A stretch of DNA of 10,143 nucleotides from Acidobacteriota bacterium (GCA_947505565.1 CANNLB010000030.1:1-10143); one strand, 5' to 3'; numbered from the stretch's first letter, positions 1 to 7,770 are shown. Translations and numbers: made by a program. Notes: generated by a model not told the origin, from the sequence alone.

Positions 1-181
1 GGATCACCCCGTCCAGCAGGTACAAGTTAAAGATAATATCGCTGCCCAGAGTGTTCCAAGTTTCCAGAGTCGTATTGCCGACCGGGCCCGCGCTGAAGAA
101 GGTCGTACCGGTTAAAGAAGCGGCCGAGGAGAGGTCGCACCCGACGAGGGTGGCGAGGAAGACGAGTACGATTGGCTTCAT
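1..181 (-). CDS. Secreted protein of unknown function, N-terminal part only
   Basis: Reading the minus strand from the ATG at 181-179 gives an open frame of 60 residues that runs off the left edge. It starts MKPIVLVFLATLVGCDLSSA, a short basic n-region and a hydrophobic core, so the product is exported. LVGC at residues 12-15 would fit a lipoprotein lipobox, but the AxA-like SSAAS just after it would also fit ordinary signal peptidase I cleavage; I cannot decide between them. The mature part is rich in Thr, Gly, Asn and aromatic residues (for example TTFFSAGPVGNTTLETW), in the style of extracellular beta-sheet proteins such as PEP-CTERM-sorted ones, but the C-terminus that would show this is outside the window. 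The ribosome binding site is weak (AGGG just before the start). The gene diverges from the SRPBCC gene. No family is recognised. Confidence 0.6.
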   Translation of the reverse strand, partial: MKPIVLVFLATLVGCDLSSAASLTGTTFFSAGPVGNTTLETWNTLGSDIIFNLYLLDGVI

Positions 182-290
182 GGCCCTAGAGTAACCCCTG
201 TGTAACTGCGAAACCATATCCCCCCGGCAACACACCGTACCGGTACCCACACTTGGCAAACGGATGGCGACGTGCGAGGCTGGTTCGAGC
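182..290. promoter_or_regulatory. Divergent intergenic region between secreted-protein and SRPBCC genes
   Basis: This 109-bp gap separates two divergent starts, so it should hold both promoters. It contains a perfect 10-bp palindrome, GTACCGGTAC, at 237-246, and a TTGGCA resembling a -35 box at 254-259, but no convincing -10 partner at the usual distance. The assignment rests on gene orientation, not on a recognised promoter. Confidence 0.3.
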
Positions 291-785
291 ATGAAACGGC
301 TTTTTTTCTTTTCGGCCGGAGGCCTCGCCACCCTGGTCAGCGTCGTATTCGCGATTGGAGCCCTGCATTCGCCCGACTTCCACGCGGAGGCTTCCGTGGA
401 AATTGCTCGGCCAAGCCAGCAGGTCTATGAGTTCCTGATCAACGCCGAGAACCTGCCGAAGTGGTCGCCGGAGATTGAAAAGGTCGTGAAGGTGAGCGAC
501 CAACCGCTGCGCTTCGCCGTTTCGAGCCGCGGCGCGTCCAACGTGATCGAATACTTCGACCGACAGCCGCCCCGTACTTTTTCGAGTCGTACCTCCATGC
601 CGGAGATGGGTGTGAGCGGTACTTGGCGGATCCGCATTGAGCCTTCGGCCGCTGGCTGCCAAGTGACATCGAACGTCAAAATGAGAATCGAAAGCGCCCG
701 TTGGCGAGCGATCGCGCAGTTTATGGACGCCAGCGGGGAGGAGCAGAAGACATTGGCGGCATTGAAGCACTATTTAGAGAAGTAA
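291..785 (+). CDS. Membrane-anchored SRPBCC (START/polyketide cyclase-like) protein
   Basis: This 164-residue protein begins [20 protein letters not shown], giving one N-terminal membrane segment or uncleaved signal at about residues 4-24. From about residue 33 it has the look of the SRPBCC helix-grip fold: [23 protein letters not shown], where the family's first strand and helix lie, then [12 protein letters not shown], a common SRPBCC motif, then alternating strands and a long C-terminal helix ending ALKHYLEK. The family binds hydrophobic ligands or lipids in an internal pocket; the ligand here cannot be read. An upstream in-frame ATG at 264 would add nine residues before the hydrophobic segment. 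I prefer 291 because the signal-like segment then starts properly and a GAGG lies at 276-279, though at long spacing. The 3' end overlaps the convergent DUF1501 gene by 12 bp. Confidence 0.75.
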   Translation: MKRLFFFSAGGLATLVSVVFAIGALHSPDFHAEASVEIARPSQQVYEFLINAENLPKWSPEIEKVVKVSDQPLRFAVSSRGASNVIEYFDRQPPRTFSSRTSMPEMGVSGTWRIRIEPSAAGCQVTSNVKMRIESARWRAIAQFMDASGEEQKTLAALKHYLEK

Positions 786-2147
786 GTCTTTGACCACGCG
801 GCCGTGCACGTCAGTCAGTCGGAAGTAACGACCTTGGAAGCGATAGGTTAACTTCGTGTGGTCGACTCCGAGGAGATGCAGCAGAGTTGCTTGCAGATCA
901 TGAACGTGGACAGGATCTTTGACGACATTGTAGCTGTATTCGTCTGTTTCCCCGTAAACCACGCCCGGCTTGGCTCCGCCCCCGGCCATCCACATCGAGA
1001 AGCAACGAGGGTGATGATCGCGGCCGTAGTCACCTTCGGCCAACTGCCCTTGGCAATAGACCGTCCGCCCGAACTCCCCGCCCCAGACGACGAGGGTGTC
1101 GTCTAACATACCTCGCTGCTTCAGATCCTGTACGAGCGCCGCCGACGGCTGATCGGTTTCCCGGCAACGATTCGGCATCGCTTTCGGCAGCCCGCCGTGA
1201 TGATCCCAGTCACGGTGGTAGAGCTGAATAAATCGGACACCTCGTTCGGCCAAGCGTCGCGCCATCAGGCAGTTATAGGCGAAAGTGCCCGGCTTGCGGG
1301 CGTCGGGTCCGTATAAGTCAAAGGTACTCGCTGGCTCCTTACTCAAGTCGGCCAACTCAGGAACCGAAGCCTGCATGGCGAAGGCCATCTCATACTGCGC
1401 GATGCGGGTGGAGATTTCCGGATCGCCCGAATCGGCCAAATTGTTTTGATTCAACTCGGCTAAGGCATCGAGATAGGCTCGCCGATCGCTTCGTTCAAAC
1501 CCGGCCGGATCTTGCAGGTAGAGGACGGGCGAACCGACGCTGCGAAACTTCACCCCTTGGTAGCGCGACGGTAAGAACCCAGCCCCCCAGAGGCGGTCGT
1601 AAAGCGGTTGCCCACCGCCGCCCGCGCCAGGCGAGATCAAGACGATAAAGCCGGGCAGATTCTTCGATTCGCTGCCCAAGCCATAGCTCACCCAACTGCC
1701 GATGCTCGGGCGCCCGGCAATCTGGGAACCGGTCTGGAGAAAGGTCACAGCCGGATCGTGATTGATCGCTTCGGTATGTAGACTTCTGATCACCGTTACT
1801 TGGTCGATGATCTTCGCCGTATGGGGCAATAGATCGCTCACCCACGTCCCATTCTGGCCGTGCTGCTGAAACCCGAACTTCGAGGGAACAATCGGAAAGC
1901 TAGCCTGTTGGCCCGACATCCCGGTGAGGCGTTGGCCATTTCGGATCGAAGCCGGGAGCTCCGATTTGTAGATGTCTTTCAGCTTCGGCTTATAGTCAAA
2001 GGTTTCTAACTGCGACGGCCCGCCCGATTGAAACAGGTAGATGACGCGCTTCGCCTTGGGCTCGTGGTGATAGGGCGTAGCGGCTTCCAGATGATGAAAG
2101 GCAGCCAGGCCGGCCGTTGAGGAGGTGAGGAACTGTCGGCGAGTCAT
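774..2147 (-). CDS. Tat-exported DUF1501 protein
   Basis: The 457-residue product is full length for DUF1501, a family in the alkaline phosphatase/sulfatase superfamily with unknown substrate. The N-terminus [17 protein letters not shown] is a twin-arginine signal, so it is folded in the cytoplasm and exported. Family landmarks are in order: [16 protein letters not shown] (39-54), [12 protein letters not shown] (122-133), DWDHHGG (313-319), WGGEFGRT (355-362), GRDHHP (375-380) and a C-terminal [12 protein letters not shown] (416-427). The many His and Asp residues in these blocks suggest a metal site, which is inference. It lies 3 bp downstream of the DUF1549/DUF1553 gene in the same orientation, the classic pairing of these families in Planctomycetota and Acidobacteriota, so the two are surely co-transcribed. 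The stop overlaps the SRPBCC gene. Confidence 0.93.
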   Translation of the reverse strand: MTRRQFLTSSTAGLAAFHHLEAATPYHHEPKAKRVIYLFQSGGPSQLETFDYKPKLKDIYKSELPASIRNGQRLTGMSGQQASFPIVPSKFGFQQHGQNGTWVSDLLPHTAKIIDQVTVIRSLHTEAINHDPAVTFLQTGSQIAGRPSIGSWVSYGLGSESKNLPGFIVLISPGAGGGGQPLYDRLWGAGFLPSRYQGVKFRSVGSPVLYLQDPAGFERSDRRAYLDALAELNQNNLADSGDPEISTRIAQYEMAFAMQASVPELADLSKEPASTFDLYGPDARKPGTFAYNCLMARRLAERGVRFIQLYHRDWDHHGGLPKAMPNRCRETDQPSAALVQDLKQRGMLDDTLVVWGGEFGRTVYCQGQLAEGDYGRDHHPRCFSMWMAGGGAKPGVVYGETDEYSYNVVKDPVHVHDLQATLLHLLGVDHTKLTYRFQGRYFRLTDVHGRVVKDLLL

Positions 2148-2150
2148 GGC

Positions 2151-5132
2151 TTAGTCCTTGGTAATCGTTTCATCGAGGTTGAGGAGCAGGCTGGAAATGG
2201 TTGTCCAGGCGGCCAGTTCGGGGACCGCGATCGATGGGTCGCGCGGACTGTCACCTTGGTTCAGATAGGTTTCGGCGTCGGCGGGCTTGGCTTCGAAGCG
2301 GGCGCGGAAGCGGCGCAGCGCAGCCTCAAGCGTCGCCGCCTCCCCTGCCTTAATGGGACGAGCCAGGACGGTCATAACGGCAAAGTCCAACCGGGCGCGG
2401 TCCGTCGTTCCGCCCTCGCGCAGCACCCGTTCCCCCAACTTCCGCGAGGCCTCTAAATACGCCACGTCGTTCATCAGGTTCAGTGCTTGCAGGGGCGTAT
2501 TGGTCCGGCTCTCCCGAACGCTGCACACTTCGCGCGTGGCGGCGTCGAAGTTGATCATGCTTGGCGGAGCAATCGTCCGTTTCCAATAAGTATAGAGGCT
2601 CCGTCGGTAGAGCCCTTCGCCCTTATCTGCCTTGTAACCCGCTCCGCCGGCTAACTCCTGCCACAACCCTTCTGGCTGATAGGGTTTGACGCTTGGCCCG
2701 CCGAGTTTATTTACTAACAGCCCGGAAACGGCCAAGGCTTGGTCACGAATGAACGGTGCCGCTAAGCGCAAACGCGGGCCTCGGGCCAACCATCGATTCT
2801 CCGGGTCCTTAGCCAACAGTTCGGAAGACGAGGTGGAAGCCCGCCGATAAGCCCGGCTCGAAACGATCAACCGTTCTATGTGCTGTAAGTCCCAGCCGGA
2901 CTCCATAAACTCCACGGCCAGCCAGTCGAGCAACTCCATATGCGAGGGCCATTCGCCCTGGGAGCCAAAATCATCGACCGTTTTCACGAGGCCGATGCCG
3001 AAGAAGTTCTGCCAGAGCCGGTTCACTTGCACGCGGGCGGTCAAGGGATTATCGCGGTTCACGAGCCACTGGGCGAGGGTCAGCCGATTCGCCGGAGCCC
3101 CGGGCGGTAGCGGCGGCAGGGCTCCCGGCACGGCCGCTTCCACCTTCGCCCCGCGTTGATCGTAGGCCCCGCGATTCAGCACAAAAGTGTCCTTGGCCGG
3201 ACCTTCTTCCATCACCATCACGGTTGGCACCGTGGCCAAATACTTGTTGTAGGCTTGGTCGGCCGCCACACTGGCAGCCCTGAGGCCGGCTAGCCGAGTC
3301 GGCAGATACTGCTGTTCAAAAGCCAACGCTAACTTCGACTGTTCCGCCGGTGTTCGCTGCTTCCGCTTCGCCAACTCCGCCAAATTCGCGCGGACGGCCA
3401 AGGTCGAAGCCTCACGAGAGGAGAGCGCCCGTTTCCAAACGCGGACCTGCTGGATACCACCCTGATAGGTCAGCCCGGCACCGGCTCCGATTCGGAACGG
3501 CATTTTTTTCTCTACCGGCCAAAGATTTTGATCGAAGATGACATTCAGCGGCTGGTCGGTGCCATCGACGTAAAGGTGAATGCCCTTGGCATACATCCCG
3601 CCGTCGTAAGTTACCGATACGTGCTGCCATTCGTTCAGTCGCAACGGCGCTTTTGTCTCCAGGCGGACGCCCAGGTCAGACCAGCGAAACGTATAGTGAA
3701 AGCGCAACTTGCCGTCGACGATGTAGAGCCCGTATCCGGTGCCCTCCCAATGATTTTCGACCCGCGTGACGATGGCGCCTTTTGGCTGCATCGGCTTAAT
3801 CCACGCGGCTAGGGTGAACGGATCCCGGTGGTTGAACTTCGCTACGTCCTGACCCAGGTCAATGGGTTCAGTGAACGAGACGATGTTGTTCTCGACCGTT
3901 AGGCCTTCGCGCGGCACCCAGTCTGTCGCTGTCGGCTTCCACTTCCGCAGCGCACGTCCCACGGCCGTCGCTTCACTCACCCAACGGTTCGTAGCCGCGG
4001 CCTTTGCGGTGTGGAGACGAGCTAACTCACTCTCTTGCGGCGGCGTCGGCGCGGTAATAAAAGGCTTCTCGTTCCCGAAGTTATAAACAAAGCCTCGTTC
4101 ATCCGGAATGTTGTTGAAAAATGCGAATAATTGATAGAACTCGCGCTGTTTGATCGGGTCGTACTTATGATCATGACACCGCGCGCAGCCCACGGTCAGC
4201 CCCAGCCAAACGTTACTGGTCGTTTCTACCCGGTCGGCCACATACTCAACGCGGAACTCTTCATCGACAATTCCGCCCTCGGCTGAAGTCCGATGATTGC
4301 GATGAAAGCCCGTGGCAATGCGCTGCGCCTGCGTGGGGTTCGGACGCATATCACCGGCAAGTTGGTCAATCGTAAACTGGTCAAAGGGCTGGTTCCGCGC
4401 GAAGGCATCGATGACCCAATCCCGCCAGCGGGACATATCGCGGACTCCATCCGACTGGTAGCCATTCGTATCCGAATAGCGAGCGTAGTCGAGCCAGCGA
4501 ATGGCTTGTCGTTCCGCATGGGCGGGGCTGGCCAGCAGACGGTCGACGACCTTCGCATAAGCTCCGGCGGAATCATCTGTCAGAAACTCCCGCACCTCCG
4601 TCGGCGACGGCGGCAGCCCGGTGAGGTCCAGCGTCACCCGGCGGAGCAAGGTGACTTTTGTAGCGGGCGGGTTCGGCGGTAGGCTCTCTTTGGCCAATCG
4701 AGCATCGACAAAGGAGTCAACCGAGCCGTTCCCGGCGGCCCGCTTGGGAGGCACGAAGGACCAATGATTTTCCCAATTGGCTCCGGCCGCGATCCACCGC
4801 CGCAGGGTTTCAATATCGCGCTCTGGCAACCGGTCATGGCCGGCATACTGGGGCGGCATCCGCAGTGCCTTGTTCGCCGAAGAGACCCGTAGGAAGACGC
4901 CAGATTGGTCCGGCTGACCGGGCATGATGCCGCGGCGTCCTTTCCCCAAATCCTTCTTGGCCTCCGCCTCGCTATCGAGCCGCAGAAGACTTTTTCGGTT
5001 GCCGGCATCGGGGCCATGGCAGGCGAAACAGCGGTCCGAGAGGATCGGCCGAATGTCTCGATTGAACTCTAATGGCTGCTCCGCGGCGGCCAACGGGGAG
5101 GCCAGCAAGGACCACAGCAGAAGACGATGCAT
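2151..5132 (-). CDS. PSCyt1-DUF1549-LamG-DUF1553 secreted cytochrome-like protein
   Basis: The 993-residue product starts MHRLLLWSLLASPLAAAEQP, a signal peptide cleaved near AAA-E. Domains in order: PSCyt1 with heme motif CFACH (35-39) in the usual FNRDIRPILSDRCFACHGP context; DUF1549 from about 137 to 345 with a second CxxCH, CARCH (316-320); a LamG/concanavalin-like domain (about 415-575, with AAWIKP and EWQHVSVTYDG), probably carbohydrate binding; DUF1553 from about 680 to the end (RLTLAQWLV, NRLWQNFFG, ESRTNTPLQALNLMN). The two CxxCH motifs imply covalent heme c and a periplasmic or outer location. The enzymatic role is not established for the family. The open frame extends upstream to 5300, but that part is arginine/proline-rich with no signal and overlaps the preceding gene remnant. 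A GTG at 5150 is an alternative start that would overlap the upstream TGA; an AGAGGTGA sequence sits there, 14 nt before the chosen ATG. Confidence 0.92.
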   Translation of the reverse strand: MHRLLLWSLLASPLAAAEQPLEFNRDIRPILSDRCFACHGPDAGNRKSLLRLDSEAEAKKDLGKGRRGIMPGQPDQSGVFLRVSSANKALRMPPQYAGHDRLPERDIETLRRWIAAGANWENHWSFVPPKRAAGNGSVDSFVDARLAKESLPPNPPATKVTLLRRVTLDLTGLPPSPTEVREFLTDDSAGAYAKVVDRLLASPAHAERQAIRWLDYARYSDTNGYQSDGVRDMSRWRDWVIDAFARNQPFDQFTIDQLAGDMRPNPTQAQRIATGFHRNHRTSAEGGIVDEEFRVEYVADRVETTSNVWLGLTVGCARCHDHKYDPIKQREFYQLFAFFNNIPDERGFVYNFGNEKPFITAPTPPQESELARLHTAKAAATNRWVSEATAVGRALRKWKPTATDWVPREGLTVENNIVSFTEPIDLGQDVAKFNHRDPFTLAAWIKPMQPKGAIVTRVENHWEGTGYGLYIVDGKLRFHYTFRWSDLGVRLETKAPLRLNEWQHVSVTYDGGMYAKGIHLYVDGTDQPLNVIFDQNLWPVEKKMPFRIGAGAGLTYQGGIQQVRVWKRALSSREASTLAVRANLAELAKRKQRTPAEQSKLALAFEQQYLPTRLAGLRAASVAADQAYNKYLATVPTVMVMEEGPAKDTFVLNRGAYDQRGAKVEAAVPGALPPLPPGAPANRLTLAQWLVNRDNPLTARVQVNRLWQNFFGIGLVKTVDDFGSQGEWPSHMELLDWLAVEFMESGWDLQHIERLIVSSRAYRRASTSSSELLAKDPENRWLARGPRLRLAAPFIRDQALAVSGLLVNKLGGPSVKPYQPEGLWQELAGGAGYKADKGEGLYRRSLYTYWKRTIAPPSMINFDAATREVCSVRESRTNTPLQALNLMNDVAYLEASRKLGERVLREGGTTDRARLDFAVMTVLARPIKAGEAATLEAALRRFRARFEAKPADAETYLNQGDSPRDPSIAVPELAAWTTISSLLLNLDETITKD
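2155..2159 (-). promoter_or_regulatory. Ribosome binding site of the DUF1501 gene
   Basis: On the minus strand AAGGA lies 7 nt before the ATG at 2147, inside the last codons of the upstream DUF1553 gene. This placement supports both the chosen start and translational coupling of the pair. Confidence 0.7.
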
Positions 5133-5146
5133 ACATCTTTGTTGTA

Positions 5147-5904
5147 TCACCTCTTTGCCGTGGCCAAGAGATCCGGCTTGGTGGCCGTCAGAATGCTGAG
5201 GAGGTCGCAGAGAATGGCCGGGGTCAAGTGGCGATGCTTCGGCTCGAAGAATTGGCCGTTCAGAATGCTCCGTAACCGCTCCACCGCCGCCACTCGCCAC
5301 GGCTCCGTCAGTTGATCGAAGGCTTCGCTGTAGATCATGTAGCTCAGCGAAAAGCGGAAGACCCCGTTTTCCATTGATCGCGGGGGCCTTGCGCGGCGAA
5401 GGTTTCGGTGAACCGGGATGAACCGCGAAAGGGTTTCGGAAGGGGCGTCTCCTCGACGAACAGCAGGTAGTCCACGAGTTCTTCGACCGCTTGGCGAATC
5501 CGCCGCAAAGTTGATTCGCTGCGGTAGCCGACCGGATCCTTAAACGTCTCGTTCATGACGTCCTGATGATGGAGCGCGTGGCGGATCTCAAACCCCGGCT
5601 GAGTCAGCAAGTTCGTCACATGCGTCTGATGCTCCAGCACTAACAGCGACACGACATCGCTATGCGGCGTCAAGTACTGAGTCGGGTCAAACCGATCCGG
5701 GATTGGAACCAGTTCTGCGCTGTGGCGGTCTTTCGTTACGGAGTTGCCCATGTGCTTCATCGCGCCGGTATCCCCGGGTACATACCAGCCGCCCCAGCGA
5801 TGTTTGAAATCACTGCGATGATCACTGATATAAGTGCCGTGCTGAAACGCAGGCATGCCGCTATGCTCGGCCGAAACGCTGCGGACGACGGTGCCCGGAA
5901 TCCC
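5147..5904 (-). pseudogene. Truncated, frameshifted C-terminal remnant of a conserved gene that preceded the DUF1553 gene
   Basis: Two minus-strand frames together read as the C-terminal part of one protein. The first (about 5902 down to 5380) contains RSVSAEHSGMPAFQHGTY, DHRSDFKHRWGGWYVPG, GNSVTKDRHSAELVPIPDRF and SDVVSLLVLEHQTHVTNLLT. It derails after FAAQGPRD and stops at 5344. The second frame (about 5374 to 5147) goes on with NGVFRFSLSYMIYSEAFDQL and ends LLSILTATKPDLLATAKR. From memory, this series of blocks belongs to a large conserved secreted (probably heme-containing) protein encoded beside DUF1553/DUF1501 genes. The N-terminal part, where a signal peptide and heme motif would be, is missing: similarity ends near 5904, where the transposase scrap begins. 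The frames differ by one base (net one missing or two extra), and compared with my memory of the family about nine residues also seem lost there. The stop at 5147-5149 lies 14 nt before the DUF1553 start, as expected for an old operon. Confidence 0.75.
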
Positions 5905-6066
5905 CTTCAGGAGTGGCTGAAGTTCTTGCGGTTGATCGACGTGGCGACTCCCGTGGATCTGCAGATTCATTTGATCGCCGACAATTACGCCCCACACAAA
6001 CACGGAAAGGTTCAGCGTTGGCTGAAGCGGCATCCGCGTTTCCACGTTCACTTCACTCCGACGAGC
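5905..6066 (+). mobile_element. Internal fragment of an IS630-family transposase gene
   Basis: The plus frame here reads QEWLKFLRLID, then DLQIHLIADNYAPHKHGKVQ, then RWLKRHPRFHVHFTPTS. This is the central part of the IS630-family DDE transposase, including the second catalytic Asp in the DNYAxHKH motif. The next family block, WLNxVER with the third acidic residue, is absent; the reading goes directly to LFRDSLKPDTLRS. That may be unrelated sequence, or a faint continuation of the family's FFRDLT-xx-LRRG block after a deletion of about ten codons, in which case the scrap reaches about 6102. Only about 54 of the roughly 340 residues of a full transposase remain, with no start, no terminal inverted repeats and no visible target duplication. 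It is dead and non-mobile. The frame stays open into the next gene, giving a false fused reading frame. Confidence 0.8.
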
Positions 6067-6093
6067 TTATTCCGCGACAGCTTAAAGCCTGAT

Positions 6094-6103
6094 ACCTTAA
6101 GGT
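6094..6103 (+). promoter_or_regulatory. Palindrome containing the ribosome binding site of the GlcG-like gene
   Basis: ACCTTAAGGT is a perfect 10-bp palindrome ending 2 nt before the ATG at 6106. Its AAGG is the only Shine-Dalgarno-like sequence for that start, at short spacing (3 nt). CTTAAAG at 6081-6087 partly repeats it 15 bp upstream. Whether it does more than bind ribosomes cannot be told. Confidence 0.35.
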
Positions 6104-6105
6104 CC

Positions 6106-6576
6106 ATGCGTAAATTCGTAATCTCACTGGCGGTGTTGGCAATGACGATCCCTGCGAGCGCTCAGCTCGCCACGAAGAAATCCTTGACCTTGGCGGCGGC
6201 CAAGACGATCGCGGCGGCGGCAGAGGCGGAAGCTAGAAAGAACAACTGGAACGTTGTCATCAGCATCGTCGATGACGGGGCGAATCTGCTTTATCTCGAA
6301 CGAATGGACGGCACTCAAATCGGCAGCGTCGACATCGCTCCGATGAAAGCCCGGACGGCGATCCGCATGAAGCGACCGACGAAGGTGCTCGAAGACGCGG
6401 TGCTCGGCGGCCGTAACACCATGCTCAAGTTGCCCGACGTTCTCCCTGTCGAAGGCGGCATACCGCTGACGATTGACGGGGTGATGATCGGCGCCATCGG
6501 CATCAGCGGAGTGACGTCAGCTCAGGACGGCCAGATCGCCGCTGCCGGCGCGAAGGCGCTCGAAGGGATGAAGTAG
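6106..6576 (+). CDS. Secreted GlcG/HbpS-like (DUF336) heme-binding-type protein
   Basis: The 156-residue product starts MRKFVISLAVLAMTIPASAQ, a clear signal peptide with an ASA-Q cleavage site near residue 19. The mature part is one GlcG/HbpS (DUF336) domain: LTLAAAKTIAAAAEAEARKN (first helix), NVVISIVDDGANLLYLERMD, SVDIAPMKARTA, then PVEGGIPLTIDGVMIGAIGISG and a C-terminal helix. Relatives include GlcG of the glycolate oxidase locus and the extracellular heme-binding HbpS of Streptomyces; no glycolate oxidase genes are visible here, so the ligand is open. The frame continues upstream to 5662, but that part is transposase scrap and antisense of the decayed gene, so the start at 6106 with its signal peptide and AAGG is preferred. 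Any promoter must lie in the 39 bp after the scrap or inside it. The stop abuts the stop of the convergent racemase-family gene. Confidence 0.88.
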   Translation: MRKFVISLAVLAMTIPASAQLATKKSLTLAAAKTIAAAAEAEARKNNWNVVISIVDDGANLLYLERMDGTQIGSVDIAPMKARTAIRMKRPTKVLEDAVLGGRNTMLKLPDVLPVEGGIPLTIDGVMIGAIGISGVTSAQDGQIAAAGAKALEGMK

Positions 6577-6583
6577 CTACTTC
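6570..6583. other. 14-bp perfect palindrome over two abutting convergent stop codons
   Basis: GAAGTAGCTACTTC covers the final Lys codon and TAG of the GlcG-like gene and, on the other strand, the same two codons of the racemase-family gene, with no base between the stops. There is no T-tract, so it is not a standard terminator, although a hairpin could form in both transcripts. Chance is a fair explanation, because both genes happen to end AAG TAG. Confidence 0.5.
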
Positions 6584-7770
6584 GTGAGCGTGGCGCGGCG
6601 ATTCATTCCTTTGAACGGGAACCGCCGCGTCAACTCCGCGAAGTTCACGGTGAGGCCGAGCCCCGGCCCGGTGGGCAGGCTGACCGCGCCATTTTTCGGC
6701 ACGGGGTAAGTGCCTCCGCACAGTTCCTGAAACAGCGTATCGTCGTCGCCTTCCCACTCTTCCAGGAAGAAGTTTCGGCACCCGGCCGTGGCATGGAGCG
6801 AAGCGACGTGCGCCACCGGCCCGCTGCATTGGTGGGGCGCGATCTCCACGCCGAAGGTCTCGGCGAGCTGGGCGATCTTTCGGATTTCGGTAATGCCTCC
6901 GGCGTGCATCACGTCGGGCTGCACAATCGCCGCGCCCTTGTGTTCGAGCAGTTGCCGGAACTCTGACCGCAGCAGTAACCCTTCGCCGGTCGCAATTGGA
7001 ATCGGAGATTGGGCCGCTACTTGACCGAGCATCGCCGGGTTCTCCCGTAAGGTCGGTTCTTCCAGAAACATCGGCTTCAAGGGCGCCAGCGCCCGCGCCA
7101 GCTCGATCGTCGTGCGCAAGTTGAACGTCTCGGCCAGTTCCAGGCCGATCTCCAACTGGCTGCCGACGGCCACTCTGACAGCCTCCACCTCGGCCACCGT
7201 TTGGGCGATCCGCGCCTTGTCGTCCCCGGCCAATGGCACGGTCCATTTCACGGCTTTCCAGCCGCGCCGCCGCGTCTCGACGGCCCATTCGCTGAACGCC
7301 CGGGGCGTCCGTTCCTTTAGGGATGCCGACCAGTGCGTGTAGTAGAGCGGTAACGGATTGTGGATCGCCCCACCCAACAGACGCGCCACTGGCACACCCA
7401 GCCGCTTGCCTTCGAGATCCCAAAGGGCGATGTCAACGGCCGAGAGGGCCGTTAGTTCCGCCGCTCCATGCCGCCAGCGCGATAGGCCGTAGTAGTTCCG
7501 ATTCCAATGCTGCTCAGCCCCCTGTGGGTCCAGGCCGACCATCGTCGGCTCCAGCCAGCGCAGCGCGGCTTCGGCCAGATCCGCGCGTGTTTCGAGCGTC
7601 GCCTCGCCCACGCCGGTCAACCCCGAGTCGGTATGGATGACCAGGAACACCAGATCCCGCCAACGCACGGTGCACTTGTGAATTTCGAACTTCGTGATCT
7701 TGCACGGGGTGGGAGCGCCGAAGGCAGCGAGAGACGGAAGCGCCAAAAGATGACGACGCGAAAGTAGCAT
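6577..7770 (-). CDS. Tat-exported mandelate racemase/muconate lactonizing family enzyme (sugar-acid dehydratase-like)
   Basis: This 397-residue member of the enolase superfamily has a twin-arginine signal, MLLSRRHLLALPSLAAFGA. The capping domain is at about 24-140 and the barrel follows. Visible active-site positions: Lys175 of the strand-2 KxK-type motif (read here as K-W-T), metal ligands Glu237 (FLEEP) and Glu263 (ATGEG), QPDVMHAGG with Asp286, and His313 in APHQCSGP, the His/Asp dyad of the mandelate racemase/galactonate dehydratase group. Where the first metal-ligand Asp usually stands (VDxxG) this protein reads GLELAETF, with Glu211. Family members lift the proton next to a carboxylate and then racemise or dehydrate; an acid-sugar dehydratase is the likeliest class, but the substrate cannot be named. 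Most relatives are cytoplasmic, so export is notable. A GCGGGG precedes the start. It diverges from the aldolase operon. Confidence 0.9.
   Translation of the reverse strand: MLLSRRHLLALPSLAAFGAPTPCKITKFEIHKCTVRWRDLVFLVIHTDSGLTGVGEATLETRADLAEAALRWLEPTMVGLDPQGAEQHWNRNYYGLSRWRHGAAELTALSAVDIALWDLEGKRLGVPVARLLGGAIHNPLPLYYTHWSASLKERTPRAFSEWAVETRRRGWKAVKWTVPLAGDDKARIAQTVAEVEAVRVAVGSQLEIGLELAETFNLRTTIELARALAPLKPMFLEEPTLRENPAMLGQVAAQSPIPIATGEGLLLRSEFRQLLEHKGAAIVQPDVMHAGGITEIRKIAQLAETFGVEIAPHQCSGPVAHVASLHATAGCRNFFLEEWEGDDDTLFQELCGGTYPVPKNGAVSLPTGPGLGLTVNFAELTRRFPFKGMNRRATLTK

Noticed and set aside
237..246. Palindrome GTACCGGTAC as a regulator binding site.
   Set aside because: A single 10-bp palindrome with no second copy in the window; it is noted in the intergenic entry but not claimed as an operator.
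186..770. Minus-strand open frame of 194 codons opposite the SRPBCC gene.
   Set aside because: It is Arg/His-rich without domain or signal, and lies wholly antisense to a recognisable SRPBCC gene: a high-G+C shadow.
2151..5300. Longer form of the DUF1549/DUF1553 protein starting at 5300.
   Set aside because: The extra 56 residues have no family similarity, overlap the coding remnant at 5147-5300 and would place the signal peptide inside the protein.
5905..6066. Intact insertion sequence.
   Set aside because: Only the middle of the transposase remains, the WLNxVER block is missing, and no terminal inverted repeats or TA target duplication are visible.
6503..7423. Minus-strand open frame of 306 codons overlapping the racemase-family gene.
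   Set aside because: It is very rich in Arg, Gly and Ala and is an alternative frame of a gene whose family motifs are clear.
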